A stretch of DNA of 64,000 bases from Acinetobacter ursingii DSM 16037 = CIP 107286 (GTDB lineage: Bacteria; Pseudomonadota; Gammaproteobacteria; Pseudomonadales; Moraxellaceae), in assembly GCF_000368825.1 (NCBI RefSeq), contig NZ_KB849717.1, positions 1,153,601 through 1,217,600 of the forward strand. The letters run 5' to 3'. The position numbers and the translations under genes were made by a program. Under the pieces are notes generated by a model. That model did no database searches. It saw nothing but the letters and a program-made list of their open reading frames with translations, and was not told the origin of the DNA. Positions 8,809 to 17,636 of the stretch are shown piece by piece; within the stretch, counting starts at the first letter, position 1, and each line of letters begins with the position of its first letter.

Positions 8809-10530
8809 GTGCCACATGACGTAGATCTAATTATATTACTCGCTGTCGGATTTGGTATTGCCCTGATTTTTGGTTATATCGCCGCACGTCTACGCCTTCC
8901 TCCATTGATTGGTTATCTCATCGCGGGCATTATCATCAGTCCCAATACACCTGGTATCGTGGCAGATATGGCGCTCGCCAATCAGCTTGCTGAACTTGGT
9001 GTAATGTTCCTCATGTTTGGTGTGGGAATGCATTTCTCCCTGAGTGACTTACTTCAGGTACGTCGTATTGCCCTACCAGGTGCGATTTTGCAGATCGCTG
9101 TAGCGACTTTGCTTGGTGTGGGGGTTTCCATGTGGTGGGACTGGAGTTTTGGCTCAGCCCTCGTGTTTGGTTTGAGTCTTTCTTGTGCAAGTACCGTGGT
9201 ATTACTCAAGGCTTTAGGCGATCGCGGTTTATTAGACTCAGTCAATGGCAAAATTGCCGTCGGCTGGCTGCTGGTCGAAGACTTGGTGATGGTGCTCGTG
9301 TTGGTGTTATTACCTGCCACAGCCGTCTTACTGGGTGGCAAGCCATTGGCACATGCCGCAACGGATCAGAGTATATGGATCACATTAGGCATTACCTTAC
9401 TTAAAGTGGCTGGCTTTATTGCCTTTATGCTGATTATTGGTAAACGTCTCGTACCGATGATTATGCAATTCGTGGCGCGCTTAGGTTCACGTGAGTTATT
9501 CACGCTTACCGTTGTTGCCGCAGCAGTATCCATCGCCTATGGCTCTTATGCCATTTTTGGAGTTTCCATGGCATTGGGAGCCTTCTTTGCAGGCATGGTG
9601 GTTAAAGAGTCTGATTTTAGTCATCGAGCCGAAGAAGAAACGCTACCTTTACGTGAAATTTTTTCAATTCTGTTTTTCGTCTCTGTCGGCATGCTCTTTG
9701 ATCCACAGATTTTGGTCGAACAACCCTTACATATTTTGGCGGTGATCGCGATTATTATGGTCGGGAAAACATTGGCGGCTATGGCACTGGTGTTATTCTT
9801 CCGTTATCCGATTAATACAGCTCTGACTGTTGGCGCGAGTTTGGCTCAAATTGGTGAGTTTTCTTTTATTTTGGCTACCCTCGGCGTCTCATTAGGGTTA
9901 CTGACGCTAGATGCACAAAACCTGATTTTAGCAGGCGCTCTATTTTCCATTACACTGAATTCATTTGTTTTCTCAGCCATTGAACCCATTCAGCGCTGGA
10001 TCCGTGAACGTTCACATTTAGCACGGTTACTGGAACGTAGCGGCGATCCATTGGCCATGTTGCCAGATGAAGTCGATCAAGACTATTTACGTGATCAGGT
10101 GGTCATGGTGGGTTATGGTGAAGTTGGGCGACGAATCACCAAAACTTTGATGGAACAGGATATTCGTGTGGTGATCGCAGAAGAAAATCGTGAAATAGTC
10201 GAAAATCTGCGTAAGAAAGGCATTCCAGCGGTAAGTGGTGAAGCCACGGAGCCAAGTGTGCTGATTCAGGCTCATATCATGCATGCGCGGTTATTGGTAT
10301 TATCACCCATGGATATTATCGATATTCATCGTATTGTCGATATTGCCAAACAGCTGAATCCTCGAATTGAAGTGCTTTGCTGTGCAGAAAGCCATGAAGA
10401 AGCTGAGGTCATTCGGCAGGATAATGTCGGGTTAGTGTTCTATGCTAAAGAGGAAATGGCGAAGAATATGAGTCAGCATATTTTGCATCAGATTGAGTTG
10501 GCACATCATACAACTACCAGCAATCATTAA
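8809..10530 (+). CDS. ybaL: YbaL/KefC-type cation:proton antiporter (CPA2)
   Basis: 573 residues from a GTG start preceded by AAGGAG. About 12 membrane helices cover residues 1-385 with CPA2 signatures (LPPLIGYLIAGIIISP, GVMFLMFGVGMHFS, SCASTVVLLKAL, GWLLVEDLVMVLVL). A C-terminal RCK_N/TrkA-N domain starts near residue 420 with the nucleotide-binding GYGEVGRR glycine motif. There is no RCK_C or CAP domain, as in YbaL. It probably exports K+ or Na+ in exchange for H+ under nucleotide control. Monocistronic. Confidence 0.88.
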   Translation: MPHDVDLIILLAVGFGIALIFGYIAARLRLPPLIGYLIAGIIISPNTPGIVADMALANQLAELGVMFLMFGVGMHFSLSDLLQVRRIALPGAILQIAVATLLGVGVSMWWDWSFGSALVFGLSLSCASTVVLLKALGDRGLLDSVNGKIAVGWLLVEDLVMVLVLVLLPATAVLLGGKPLAHAATDQSIWITLGITLLKVAGFIAFMLIIGKRLVPMIMQFVARLGSRELFTLTVVAAAVSIAYGSYAIFGVSMALGAFFAGMVVKESDFSHRAEEETLPLREIFSILFFVSVGMLFDPQILVEQPLHILAVIAIIMVGKTLAAMALVLFFRYPINTALTVGASLAQIGEFSFILATLGVSLGLLTLDAQNLILAGALFSITLNSFVFSAIEPIQRWIRERSHLARLLERSGDPLAMLPDEVDQDYLRDQVVMVGYGEVGRRITKTLMEQDIRVVIAEENREIVENLRKKGIPAVSGEATEPSVLIQAHIMHARLLVLSPMDIIDIHRIVDIAKQLNPRIEVLCCAESHEEAEVIRQDNVGLVFYAKEEMAKNMSQHILHQIELAHHTTTSNH

Positions 10531-10550
10531 AGCTGATCAAAACAACCATA

Positions 10551-10579
10551 AAAAAAGCGTACTCTGGGTACGCTTTTTT
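10551..10579. terminator. Bidirectional terminator
   Basis: AAAAAAGCGTAC and GTACGCTTTTTT pair over a short loop. It lies between the ybaL stop and the converging minus-strand gene whose stop begins at 10578. Confidence 0.9.
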
Positions 10580-10856
10580 AGCTTAAATGTTGGGGTTGTT
10601 CATCCACCACCTCAGCCTGCCATTGATTCATTTGTTTTTCCAACAAACCAAATAACGCAGCCTGAATCATATGCTGGGCAACCATAGGAGTTTGGTCTCC
10701 AAGAAGTGCTTTGACTTCATCATTAAACTGAATCTTAACCAAAGGTTCCTGTTCTGAATCAGCATTTCGCAGTGCCAATTCACCACCTTCAAGTTGAACC
10801 AGTTCCAGAATGGCTTCCTGGCTACCAAATAATTCTTTCAACTGTTGAATAGACAT
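10578..10856 (-). CDS. Hypothetical protein, 92 aa
   Basis: I chose the internal ATG at 10856 because a strong GGAGG lies 5 bases upstream; a longer frame to 10946 lacks this. The acidic protein begins MSIQQLKELFGSQEAILELV, with a beta-like segment GGELALRNADSEQEPLVKIQF and a helical C terminus. No cysteines, signal or membrane helix. I recognise no family. It follows the DUF6586-like gene after about 110 bp on the same strand. Confidence 0.75.
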   Translation of the reverse strand: MSIQQLKELFGSQEAILELVQLEGGELALRNADSEQEPLVKIQFNDEVKALLGDQTPMVAQHMIQAALFGLLEKQMNQWQAEVVDEQPQHLS

Positions 10857-10966
10857 AAATCCTCCATGTTCAACATGGTGGCAAAGGGCAACTGCACTTT
10901 GCACTGTATGAGATTTATATATAGGAACTCTTGTAGCAGATTTCAAGTTCTCTATAGGAATTGAGT

Positions 10967-11470
10967 TTAAAACTCGACCATTTCATTGCGAAAGCCATCA
11001 ATCAGATGACTTAACTCACGATGCCATTCACGTAGAATTTTGACATCAGGCAACCATGATTGCGGGCCTTGCGTGACTTTGATGATCAAGTGTGAAGACG
11101 TTTCTTCTTCAGGCGTTGGTTCAGTGGGTTCAGGTGCGTATTGGCACATCCGATAAGCGCGTTTAAGTTCAGCAATAAAGCCATCTTTCGCGAGTTGCTG
11201 AAGCACCAGCACTTCAGGCGAAACCTGTCCTTTCTCAGCCATTTTATCTTCAATTGACTTTAGGGTCGGTTGCATATCTGTTAAGCGATAGTAACGTACT
11301 AGCTCCTGTAAAAAAGCCAGCACTGCACCGTGTAAATGAAACACTGCGGTTTCTCGATACGCTTGTGCCTGTTGTACGTGTTCAATTTGCTCGGCTTGTT
11401 GACACGCCAGACGTGCAAAATACAACTTTTGATTGGTACGATCGGCATGATAACGAGCAACACGAGACAT
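10967..11470 (-). CDS. DUF6586-like hypothetical protein
   Basis: 167 residues, mostly helical: an N-terminal ADRTNQKLYFARLACQQAE segment, HLHGAVLAFLQELVRYY in the middle, a Pro/Glu-rich linker (about 112-124) and a C-terminal SWLPDVKILREWHRELSHLIDGFR. This layout matches the short DUF6586 proteins of Pseudomonas and Acinetobacter (from memory, not searched). Probably cytoplasmic; function unknown. Confidence 0.72.
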   Translation of the reverse strand: MSRVARYHADRTNQKLYFARLACQQAEQIEHVQQAQAYRETAVFHLHGAVLAFLQELVRYYRLTDMQPTLKSIEDKMAEKGQVSPEVLVLQQLAKDGFIAELKRAYRMCQYAPEPTEPTPEEETSSHLIIKVTQGPQSWLPDVKILREWHRELSHLIDGFRNEMVEF

Positions 11471-11592
11471 GATTTTTCCTTAACTGAACTCAACGAATGC
11501 TATACATTAGCTTAACTGGATATGGGGCAATTCGACAACTTTTTCAAATCGAAAAGACATACGCCAAACAACAAAAATTTTGAAAAAAATTA

Positions 11593-11832
11593 TCAGGTCT
11601 CTGCTGCTTTGACTCGAATCCCAGCACCCTTAACTTTAAAGGTATTCAAACCTTTAATTGCTTTTATGGCTTCACGCGCATGCGGCATTTCCACGAAACC
11701 AAAGCCTTTGGATTTGCCTGAGGCTGGATCTAGGACTAATACACAGGACTCTACTTGCCCAAAAGGTTGAAACAACTCGAGCAGTTCCTGTTCAGTAATG
11801 GAACGTTCGAGATTACGGACGAGGATTTTCAT
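11593..11832 (-). CDS. RRM-type RNA-binding protein
   Basis: 79 residues, a single RNA-recognition motif: RNP2 ILVRNL at residues 3-8 and RNP1 KGFGFVEM at 42-49 with the aromatic residues that stack on RNA bases. It resembles the stand-alone bacterial RRM proteins (cyanobacterial Rbp-like), some of which are cold- or stress-linked. The gene lies 56 bp downstream of the helicase gene on the same strand, but cotranscription is uncertain. Confidence 0.88.
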   Translation of the reverse strand: MKILVRNLERSITEQELLELFQPFGQVESCVLVLDPASGKSKGFGFVEMPHAREAIKAIKGLNTFKVKGAGIRVKAAET

Positions 11833-11888
11833 GATTTAACCTTTTAGACAGCGTGATACGCATTGAAACTTTGAATATATGAAACAGT

Positions 11889-13859
11889 TTAATCGAGATC
11901 GATCCCAAAACTAAATCGTTTTTGCCGAACTTGCGTTTTTTGTGGAAATCTAGGGACGATTTGATGAATTTCTGCCTCTACCAGTGTTTGCGGTAAGTCA
12001 TTCAGAAAATAACTCTCAATTTTACGACCTTGTTCATCGTATTGATCTTGTGCCCACGTATTATAGTTTTGCTTGGTGATAATCAACTCATTTTCAGCAC
12101 GGGTTAGAGCAACATAAAGGACACGGCGTTCTTCTTCTACTTCGTCAAAGTCGCCCTGCGCCCGCGCATGCGGATAAGAGTTGGGAGAAACATGCGGTAC
12201 ATAACAAACTTTCTGTTCAGCGCCTTTGGCTGAATGAATGGTAATGATTGTCACCAAGTCCTGATCACCTGCGCGTTCAATTTCAGACACAGAAATTGGT
12301 TCTAACACATATTCTTCCAAAAATTCGGACAATGCACCGTGCTTACGCCCAAGTTGCTTAACCAGATCAAAATCTTTAACGCGACGCGACCAATCCTGTG
12401 TTTTATAGTTTTGCTCTAACTGCTCAGATAAAGCCTCCAATGCTAACGCAATTGAGGCTTCAACATGTTGTTGCAGTACATCCAGTTGTTTTAAAATTAA
12501 AATTGCCGATGTTGCTACTTTGCCGTGACGCTCCAAGCGTTGACAGCGGGCTTCAATATCTGGCAAGGCAATAAGTTCATGCGCCAGTTTGCTGGCTCCT
12601 ACATCACCGACACCGTTCCAAAGCGTTAGAAATCGCATCCAAGCAATATCATCTTGTGGATTAATCACCACACGCAACATACTCAAAACGTCTTTGACAT
12701 GCGCCGATTCAAGCAGTTTTACGCCACCAATAAAACGATAGGGAATATTGCTTGAAATGAATGCACCTTCGAGATAACGCGCTGAAAAGCCAGAGCGAAC
12801 TAGCAGCATGTGCTCATTCCAGTTTGCGCCCTGCTGTTGACGTGCCATCAAGTCCTGAGCAATCCAGTTGGCTTCTTCAAATTCATTATTGAAAATATGC
12901 AACTGTGGCTTTAAACCATGACCACGATGCGCTTTGAGTTGTTTATCATAATGAATCGGACTATCTGCCAAAAGCCAGTTAGAAAGATCCAGAATTTCCT
13001 GAGTTGAACGATAGTTTTCTTCTAAGGTTAAAATTTCTGCCTCTGGAATTCGCTCTTTAAAGTGATGAATATTTTCAAAATCTGCACCGCGAAATCCATA
13101 AATTGACTGCGCATCATCGCCTACACAGAATAAGCTGACATGCTCAATCAAAGGTTGCAAAATGGCCCATTGTAGCGGATTGGTATCCTGCATCTCATCA
13201 ACCAGAAGCACTTTGCAAAATTTAGCAACCCACTGCACCAGTTCAGATGAGTTTTGCAAATTCACCGCCACAATCGCCAAAATATCGTCATAATCCAGAA
13301 AATGACGTTCTTGTTTACGCGCTTCATAGGCCTGCATCAACTCTGCAATCTGAGCTTTGTGCTCCATTGCTTCGGGCAATTGTTTGATTAAGACATCAGA
13401 TAGTTTTGATTGGGTATTACGCGCATAAGAATACACATCACAAAGCTGCGCCGCTTTTGGTAAGACATTGTCTTTATCTTTACCACGCAGTAACCGAAAC
13501 ATCAGCATTTGATCATCGCGATCAATAATCGTGAAATGTCCAAGTCCAAAAGCTTGCGGATTACGGCGCAATAAGTACATGCAAAAAGTATGAAAGGTCG
13601 AAGCACGCAGCCCTTTTGCAGGTGTCCCCAAATGCTGCTCGACACGAGTCACAATTTCACTGGCAGCACGTCGGGTAAAGGTCAAAATCTGCATTTGATC
13701 GGCCGTTGTACCTGTATGAATTAAATGAGCAGCCCGCGCTACAATGGTTTTGGTTTTACCACAGCCAGCACCTGCCAATATCAGACAATGCTGTGCATCC
13801 GTCGTAGCTGCACGATACTGTTGAGGATTTAACTCACCAATTAACTGCTCAAAACTCAT
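11889..13859 (-). CDS. UvrD/Rep-family ATP-dependent DNA helicase
   Basis: 656 residues, SF1A helicase: Walker A AGAGCGKT (29-36), motif Ia LTFTRRAASEI, motif II LLVDEMQDTNPLQW (DEMQD instead of the usual DEFQD), motif III GDDAQSIYGFRGAD, LEENYRST, motif V TIHSAKGAEQKVCYVP and motif VI EEERRVLYVALTRAEN. The 3'-5' helicase core is complete. It is shorter than UvrD (about 720) and lacks the long C-terminal tail, so it is a paralogue of unknown specialty rather than UvrD itself. Confidence 0.88.
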   Translation of the reverse strand: MSFEQLIGELNPQQYRAATTDAQHCLILAGAGCGKTKTIVARAAHLIHTGTTADQMQILTFTRRAASEIVTRVEQHLGTPAKGLRASTFHTFCMYLLRRNPQAFGLGHFTIIDRDDQMLMFRLLRGKDKDNVLPKAAQLCDVYSYARNTQSKLSDVLIKQLPEAMEHKAQIAELMQAYEARKQERHFLDYDDILAIVAVNLQNSSELVQWVAKFCKVLLVDEMQDTNPLQWAILQPLIEHVSLFCVGDDAQSIYGFRGADFENIHHFKERIPEAEILTLEENYRSTQEILDLSNWLLADSPIHYDKQLKAHRGHGLKPQLHIFNNEFEEANWIAQDLMARQQQGANWNEHMLLVRSGFSARYLEGAFISSNIPYRFIGGVKLLESAHVKDVLSMLRVVINPQDDIAWMRFLTLWNGVGDVGASKLAHELIALPDIEARCQRLERHGKVATSAILILKQLDVLQQHVEASIALALEALSEQLEQNYKTQDWSRRVKDFDLVKQLGRKHGALSEFLEEYVLEPISVSEIERAGDQDLVTIITIHSAKGAEQKVCYVPHVSPNSYPHARAQGDFDEVEEERRVLYVALTRAENELIITKQNYNTWAQDQYDEQGRKIESYFLNDLPQTLVEAEIHQIVPRFPQKTQVRQKRFSFGIDLD

Positions 13860-13873
13860 AAGACCAAATATAA

Positions 13874-13911
13874 AAAAGAATAGACCCTAGTGTATCAGAG
13901 TCTATTCTTTT
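13874..13911 (-). terminator. Terminator after hdeD-like gene
   Basis: AAAAGAATAGAC pairs with GTCTATTCTTTT over a 14-nt loop. On the minus strand it is followed by TTTTTTATA, ending the hdeD-type transcript before the helicase gene. Confidence 0.8.
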
Positions 13912-13945
13912 GCGGTGAAACCTGTTTTTTAGGCTTTGATCAAAC

Positions 13946-14518
13946 TTAAGAGATCGTGGTTGAGCTATGCGGTAAATGTTTTATCGCAGAAGCTAAACTC
14001 AAATAATTAATCCCTTGAAATAGAATATCCACTGCCAAAAACAGACCAAGCACCCAAAATGGCGCATCAGGCGAAGTCAAAATAATAACCCCAGTAATAA
14101 ATGTTAAAATGCCTGAAATCAGCGTCCATCCCCACCCTGCTACAGGTTTGATGACAAAGGCATTAATAAAACGAAAAATACCAGCGACAATTAAAGCGAA
14201 AGCCAATAAATTAGTCAGGATGACAGCTGTTGTGATGGGCGCTTTAAAAATATAATAGCCAGCAACAAAATAAAGTATCCCAAATAATGCCCATAGCCAA
14301 CTGCCAATCCCTTTAAATAATTTAAATCCTGCAACGATATGAATCACACCACCGATCATGATGAGTACGCCAAATAAATAAACCACTGAAAGCGTTGCTA
14401 ATGCCAATGATCCAAATAGAATAATACCAAATATAATCAGCATGATACCGCATGCTATATACCATTTTCTTTGTTGCTGTAATTCTTCTGTAATTATATC
14501 GTTACCAACAGTTTTCAT
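13946..14518 (-). CDS. HdeD family membrane protein
   Basis: 190 residues with six membrane helices arranged as three repeated pairs (MLIIFGIILFGSLALATL, GVLIMIGGVIHIVAGF, LWALFGILYFVAGYYI and later copies), the DUF308/HdeD pattern. In E. coli HdeD contributes to acid resistance at high cell density; here the role is inferred only by family. It has its own terminator and an AT-rich upstream region. Confidence 0.85.
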   Translation of the reverse strand: MKTVGNDIITEELQQQRKWYIACGIMLIIFGIILFGSLALATLSVVYLFGVLIMIGGVIHIVAGFKLFKGIGSWLWALFGILYFVAGYYIFKAPITTAVILTNLLAFALIVAGIFRFINAFVIKPVAGWGWTLISGILTFITGVIILTSPDAPFWVLGLFLAVDILFQGINYLSLASAIKHLPHSSTTIS

Positions 14519-14660
14519 ATTTTTACTCTCTTATTTATCATGAATGTATCGTATTATATTGTATGATTATTAGTCAGAATTCTGTATAAAATATGCATCT
14601 ACTTTGATATTTTATATTATTCTTACACATGAAAATTTTCTCTGCAAATCGGTTCACATA

Positions 14661-15587
14661 TTACTGAATATATTGCACCTGATTACGTCCTTGAGATTTC
14701 GCCAAATACAACAGTTCGTCTGCCGACTTTAAAAAAGTCGTCGCATCTAAATAATTTTTTTCTGTATCCAGTGTATTTACACCAATACTCACCGTAACTT
14801 TGGAAAAAATATTTTCTGCTTTACTCGGAATATTCAGTTCAAAAATCTGACAACGACATTTTTCAGCCATTTGAATCGCATCTTGTAGGCAGGTTTCAGG
14901 TAGAAGAATCACAAATTCTTCCCCACCAAAGCGCGCTACAAAATCAGAAGCACGACTAAACATATTCCTCAACTGACCTGCAATCGTGATGAGGCACACA
15001 TCGCCCTGAAGATGGCCATAACGATCATTATAATCTTTAAAAAAATCGACATCGATAAATAAGACTGACAAAGGACGCTGGTAACGGAGTGAGCGGCTAA
15101 ATTCATATTCAATTTGTTCACTTAAGGCTTTGCGATTAGCAACACCTGTCAATGCATCTAGTAATAGCAACTGCTGATTTTTTTGATTCAGTGATTCTAG
15201 TTCCAGCTCCAATTTTTTACGTTCAGAAATATCGAACATAAAACCAATAATCGCGACAGTTTCCCCTTCCTCTATCTCGGCATAAACCACATCCCGAATC
15301 CAGATGTAGTCACCACTTGGCGTTAACGCGCGATAATCTGCTTCATGATCTGTCCCCTGATTGGAGAGATTGACACAATAAGATACCGTTTTTTCACGGT
15401 CTTCTTCATGAATGCGATCTATCCAGTCCTGTGCAGTTTTCCAACTATCTTGAGGCCATCCCAAAACGCTTTCAATTTGTGGCCCAATATAGCTGAACTC
15501 TTTGGTTCGCCAATCAATTTTCCACGGGATAGCACGGGTGGATTCCAATAAGGTTTTATAAAATTGATAGTCTTGACAATCGATCAT
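14661..15587 (-). CDS. PAS-GGDEF diguanylate cyclase
   Basis: 308 residues: a PAS_3-type fold with PAC (about 18-123, FSYIGPQIESVLGWP, DYIWIRDVVYAEIEEG, GFMFDISERKK), a short coiled coil (124-142) and a GGDEF domain. The active site is GGEEF at 221-225, and an RASD inhibitory site (212-215) lies exactly five residues before it, so product feedback by c-di-GMP is expected. It synthesises c-di-GMP from two GTP. No transmembrane segment; the PAS senses a cytoplasmic cue. A consensus CRP-type box is upstream. Confidence 0.92.
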   Translation of the reverse strand: MIDCQDYQFYKTLLESTRAIPWKIDWRTKEFSYIGPQIESVLGWPQDSWKTAQDWIDRIHEEDREKTVSYCVNLSNQGTDHEADYRALTPSGDYIWIRDVVYAEIEEGETVAIIGFMFDISERKKLELELESLNQKNQQLLLLDALTGVANRKALSEQIEYEFSRSLRYQRPLSVLFIDVDFFKDYNDRYGHLQGDVCLITIAGQLRNMFSRASDFVARFGGEEFVILLPETCLQDAIQMAEKCRCQIFELNIPSKAENIFSKVTVSIGVNTLDTEKNYLDATTFLKSADELLYLAKSQGRNQVQYIQ

Positions 15588-15659
15588 ATCTGCCCCCGAT
15601 GTCTGTTTTGAAAATGGATGATTCTTGGTTAAATATATGGATATTAATTTTGTTTTAAA

Positions 15660-15675
15660 TGTGACTTAGATCACA
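15660..15675. promoter_or_regulatory. CRP/Vfr-type binding site upstream of the diguanylate cyclase gene
   Basis: TGTGACTTAGATCACA is a perfect TGTGA-N6-TCACA palindrome. It is centred about 80 bp upstream of the cyclase start codon (15587) and downstream of the 3' end of the converging-strand neighbour, so the cyclase gene is the likely target. Confidence 0.65.
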
Positions 15676-15803
15676 AGTTATTTATTTATTCAAATTATCA
15701 GCCTTTCAGCATAAATGTCAATATCTATTTAAAAACATCAATTTATGTAAAAATAAAATGAAAAATAATATTTTTAATCTTTTAATTAGACAAAAAGTTT
15801 CAT

Positions 15804-16583
15804 CTATTTTAACCAACCCACTTCTTGAGCAGTTAAATGATTCAATATGGTTTGGTTTAAGTGTTCAGGCATTTTATTTTCATGATCTGAAACAGGAATT
15901 TTCCCCGCCATCAGTTCAGCCTGTTTTTGCGGATAGTGAGGTTGCTGTTCAGGCTTAGCATAACCGATTGGATAAATCGGTTGCCCTGTTTGTAAATCGT
16001 ACTTATCTGTTGCTCCAAATGCATGTAGTAATTCATGTGTCAGGACAATATTATTTTGTGAATCTTGTTTTTTTGATGCAAATAAATTAACTGATCCAAT
16101 TCGTCCTTTTTCCAAAGCAGTCGAATGCTTAAGCTGATTGATGTATTGAGGATCATAATAGTTCAGATATAAGGTCACAGATGCATGCTGATCTTCAGAT
16201 TTTCGTTGTTGCCACGCATAAAACCTAAATTTAAGACTCCACCACATGACGTTTAAAATGGATGATTCTTCGGGAACTCGTGGTGGTTTGGCAGTTAAGG
16301 TTCGCCCTATTTTCATGATCACGAAAATAGGCTGTCGATAATTGGCAGACTGTTGTTCTAAATAGCTTTTTACTTCGACAAACTGGCTCAACTGGAGTTG
16401 TTGGATATATTGTGATGTAGAGGCGTGACCATCTGCATTCACTGGGTGCAATAACACCACAATTGGCCGATTCCAGTTTTGATTCTGGTCACGCCAGTTA
16501 TTGATTAGCACCACCAATAAAATCAAGAGTAAGATGGCGATACGAATATTTTTCCAAAATGAAGCTTTTTTGGGTGATGCCAT
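15804..16583 (-). CDS. Membrane-anchored metzincin-like zinc metallopeptidase (putative)
   Basis: 259 residues. A single N-terminal membrane helix (about 13-28) is followed by a periplasmic domain. HELLHAFGATD at residues 183-193 fits the metzincin zinc signature HExxHxxGxxD exactly (H183, E184, H187, G190, D193), and a Met (M225, in AELMAG) downstream could be the Met-turn. I do not recognise a named family. It starts 14 bp after the stop of the NYN-LOTUS gene and is probably co-transcribed with it. Proteolytic activity is inferred from the motif only. Confidence 0.72.
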   Translation of the reverse strand: MASPKKASFWKNIRIAILLLILLVVLINNWRDQNQNWNRPIVVLLHPVNADGHASTSQYIQQLQLSQFVEVKSYLEQQSANYRQPIFVIMKIGRTLTAKPPRVPEESSILNVMWWSLKFRFYAWQQRKSEDQHASVTLYLNYYDPQYINQLKHSTALEKGRIGSVNLFASKKQDSQNNIVLTHELLHAFGATDKYDLQTGQPIYPIGYAKPEQQPHYPQKQAELMAGKIPVSDHENKMPEHLNQTILNHLTAQEVGWLK

Positions 16584-16597
16584 ACATATCCTTGAAA

Positions 16598-17560
16598 CTA
16601 TGGCATTAGCCTAGCGACTTTTACTTTATCATTTTTTTCAGAGAATACGATCCATCCACTATGAATGGACTTTATAGCTTCTTCATAATTTCTAATATTA
16701 AAGTCAGAAGTTTCAAGAATTTTTACAAGACTAGAAATCTTAGCCCACCCATGAATATCTGCATGTTGAGCAATGGCTTTCTGTACGAATTTCACAAAAG
16801 TGCTAAAACTACGTTTTCTTAAATACATTTGGCTGCCTTGCATCTTAGTTTCAAATAAATCCAAAGCTTGTATTAAACCGGATAGTTTTGCATATCCATA
16901 ATTCCGAGTATCAAAATCTGGCTTAACAGTTGAAATATAAGTTCCTACTGTTCCTAAATATGCCCAACCACTATCATCAGAATTATCTTTTACTGCTTTA
17001 TAAATAAGATTTAATGTCGCTACGTCAATTTGATGTTTAATTACTACTTTTTCATCAGTTCCTTGTTTAATATCTTTAATATCCTCTTTTTTTACTAAAT
17101 TGTCCTCTTGCTTAGCGTCATTCAAAATAAGATTTTCGACATAGATAAACTTATCACAGGCTTTACGAAATGCTTCGGGTGTTTTGTTACGACCAAAACC
17201 ATAAACGGTTAGGCCGCTTTCTCTGATTCTGGAAGCCAGTGGAGTAAAGTCACTGTCACTTGATACGATACAGAATCCATCTAAAGCCCCCCCATAGAGC
17301 AAATCCATTGCATCAATAATTAAAATCATGTCTGTAGCATCTTTGCCAGATGTATAGGCAAACTGCTGGACAGGTGTAATGGCATGCGGAAGCAAAACAT
17401 CGCGCCATTTTTTTAAAGACTCACTACTCCAATCTCCATATACCCGCTTTACGCTCGCAATACCATATTTGGCAACTTCCTCAAGAATCGACTCTATAGA
17501 ATTCACTGAAGAATTATCAGCATCAATTAGAACCGCTAATTTTTTTATTTTAATGTCCAT
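16598..17560 (-). CDS. NYN-domain putative RNase with two OST-HTH/LOTUS domains
   Basis: 320 residues. The N-terminal NYN (PIN-like, LabA/DUF88) domain, about 5-145, has the acidic residues of the family: LIDADNSS, GKDATDMILIIDAMD, SSDSDFTPLASRIRE. Two tandem winged-helix LOTUS/OST-HTH domains follow (about 178-245 and 250-318, each with a WAYLGTVG/WAKISSLV and a DFxxRNYGYAKLSxLI-type core). The same architecture is seen in MARF1-like RNA-binding nucleases. Probably a cytoplasmic RNase or RNA-binding protein. It follows topA after a hairpin. Confidence 0.85.
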   Translation of the reverse strand: MDIKIKKLAVLIDADNSSVNSIESILEEVAKYGIASVKRVYGDWSSESLKKWRDVLLPHAITPVQQFAYTSGKDATDMILIIDAMDLLYGGALDGFCIVSSDSDFTPLASRIRESGLTVYGFGRNKTPEAFRKACDKFIYVENLILNDAKQEDNLVKKEDIKDIKQGTDEKVVIKHQIDVATLNLIYKAVKDNSDDSGWAYLGTVGTYISTVKPDFDTRNYGYAKLSGLIQALDLFETKMQGSQMYLRKRSFSTFVKFVQKAIAQHADIHGWAKISSLVKILETSDFNIRNYEEAIKSIHSGWIVFSEKNDKVKVARLMP

Positions 17561-17590
17561 TTCTATCTCAGAATATTTTACTTTAGATAT

Positions 17591-17619
17591 GATAAAGGCG
17601 AATTTTATTCGCCTTTATC
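17591..17619 (-). terminator. Hairpin after topA
   Basis: GATAAAGGCGAAT and ATTCGCCTTTATC form a perfect 13-bp stem with loop TTT. There is little T-run, so it may be a weak terminator or an mRNA 3'-end stabiliser between topA and the NYN gene. Confidence 0.6.
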
Positions 17620-17636
17620 ACTCATTTATTGACTAT

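Noticed and set aside
9054-9341. Minus-strand open frame opposite the antiporter gene
   Set aside because: Low-complexity Thr/Ser/Pro composition, no ribosome site, and the plus strand encodes a clear CPA2 transporter.
10856-10946. N-terminal extension of the 92-aa hypothetical protein
   Set aside because: The internal ATG has a strong GGAGG at ideal spacing; the extension has none.
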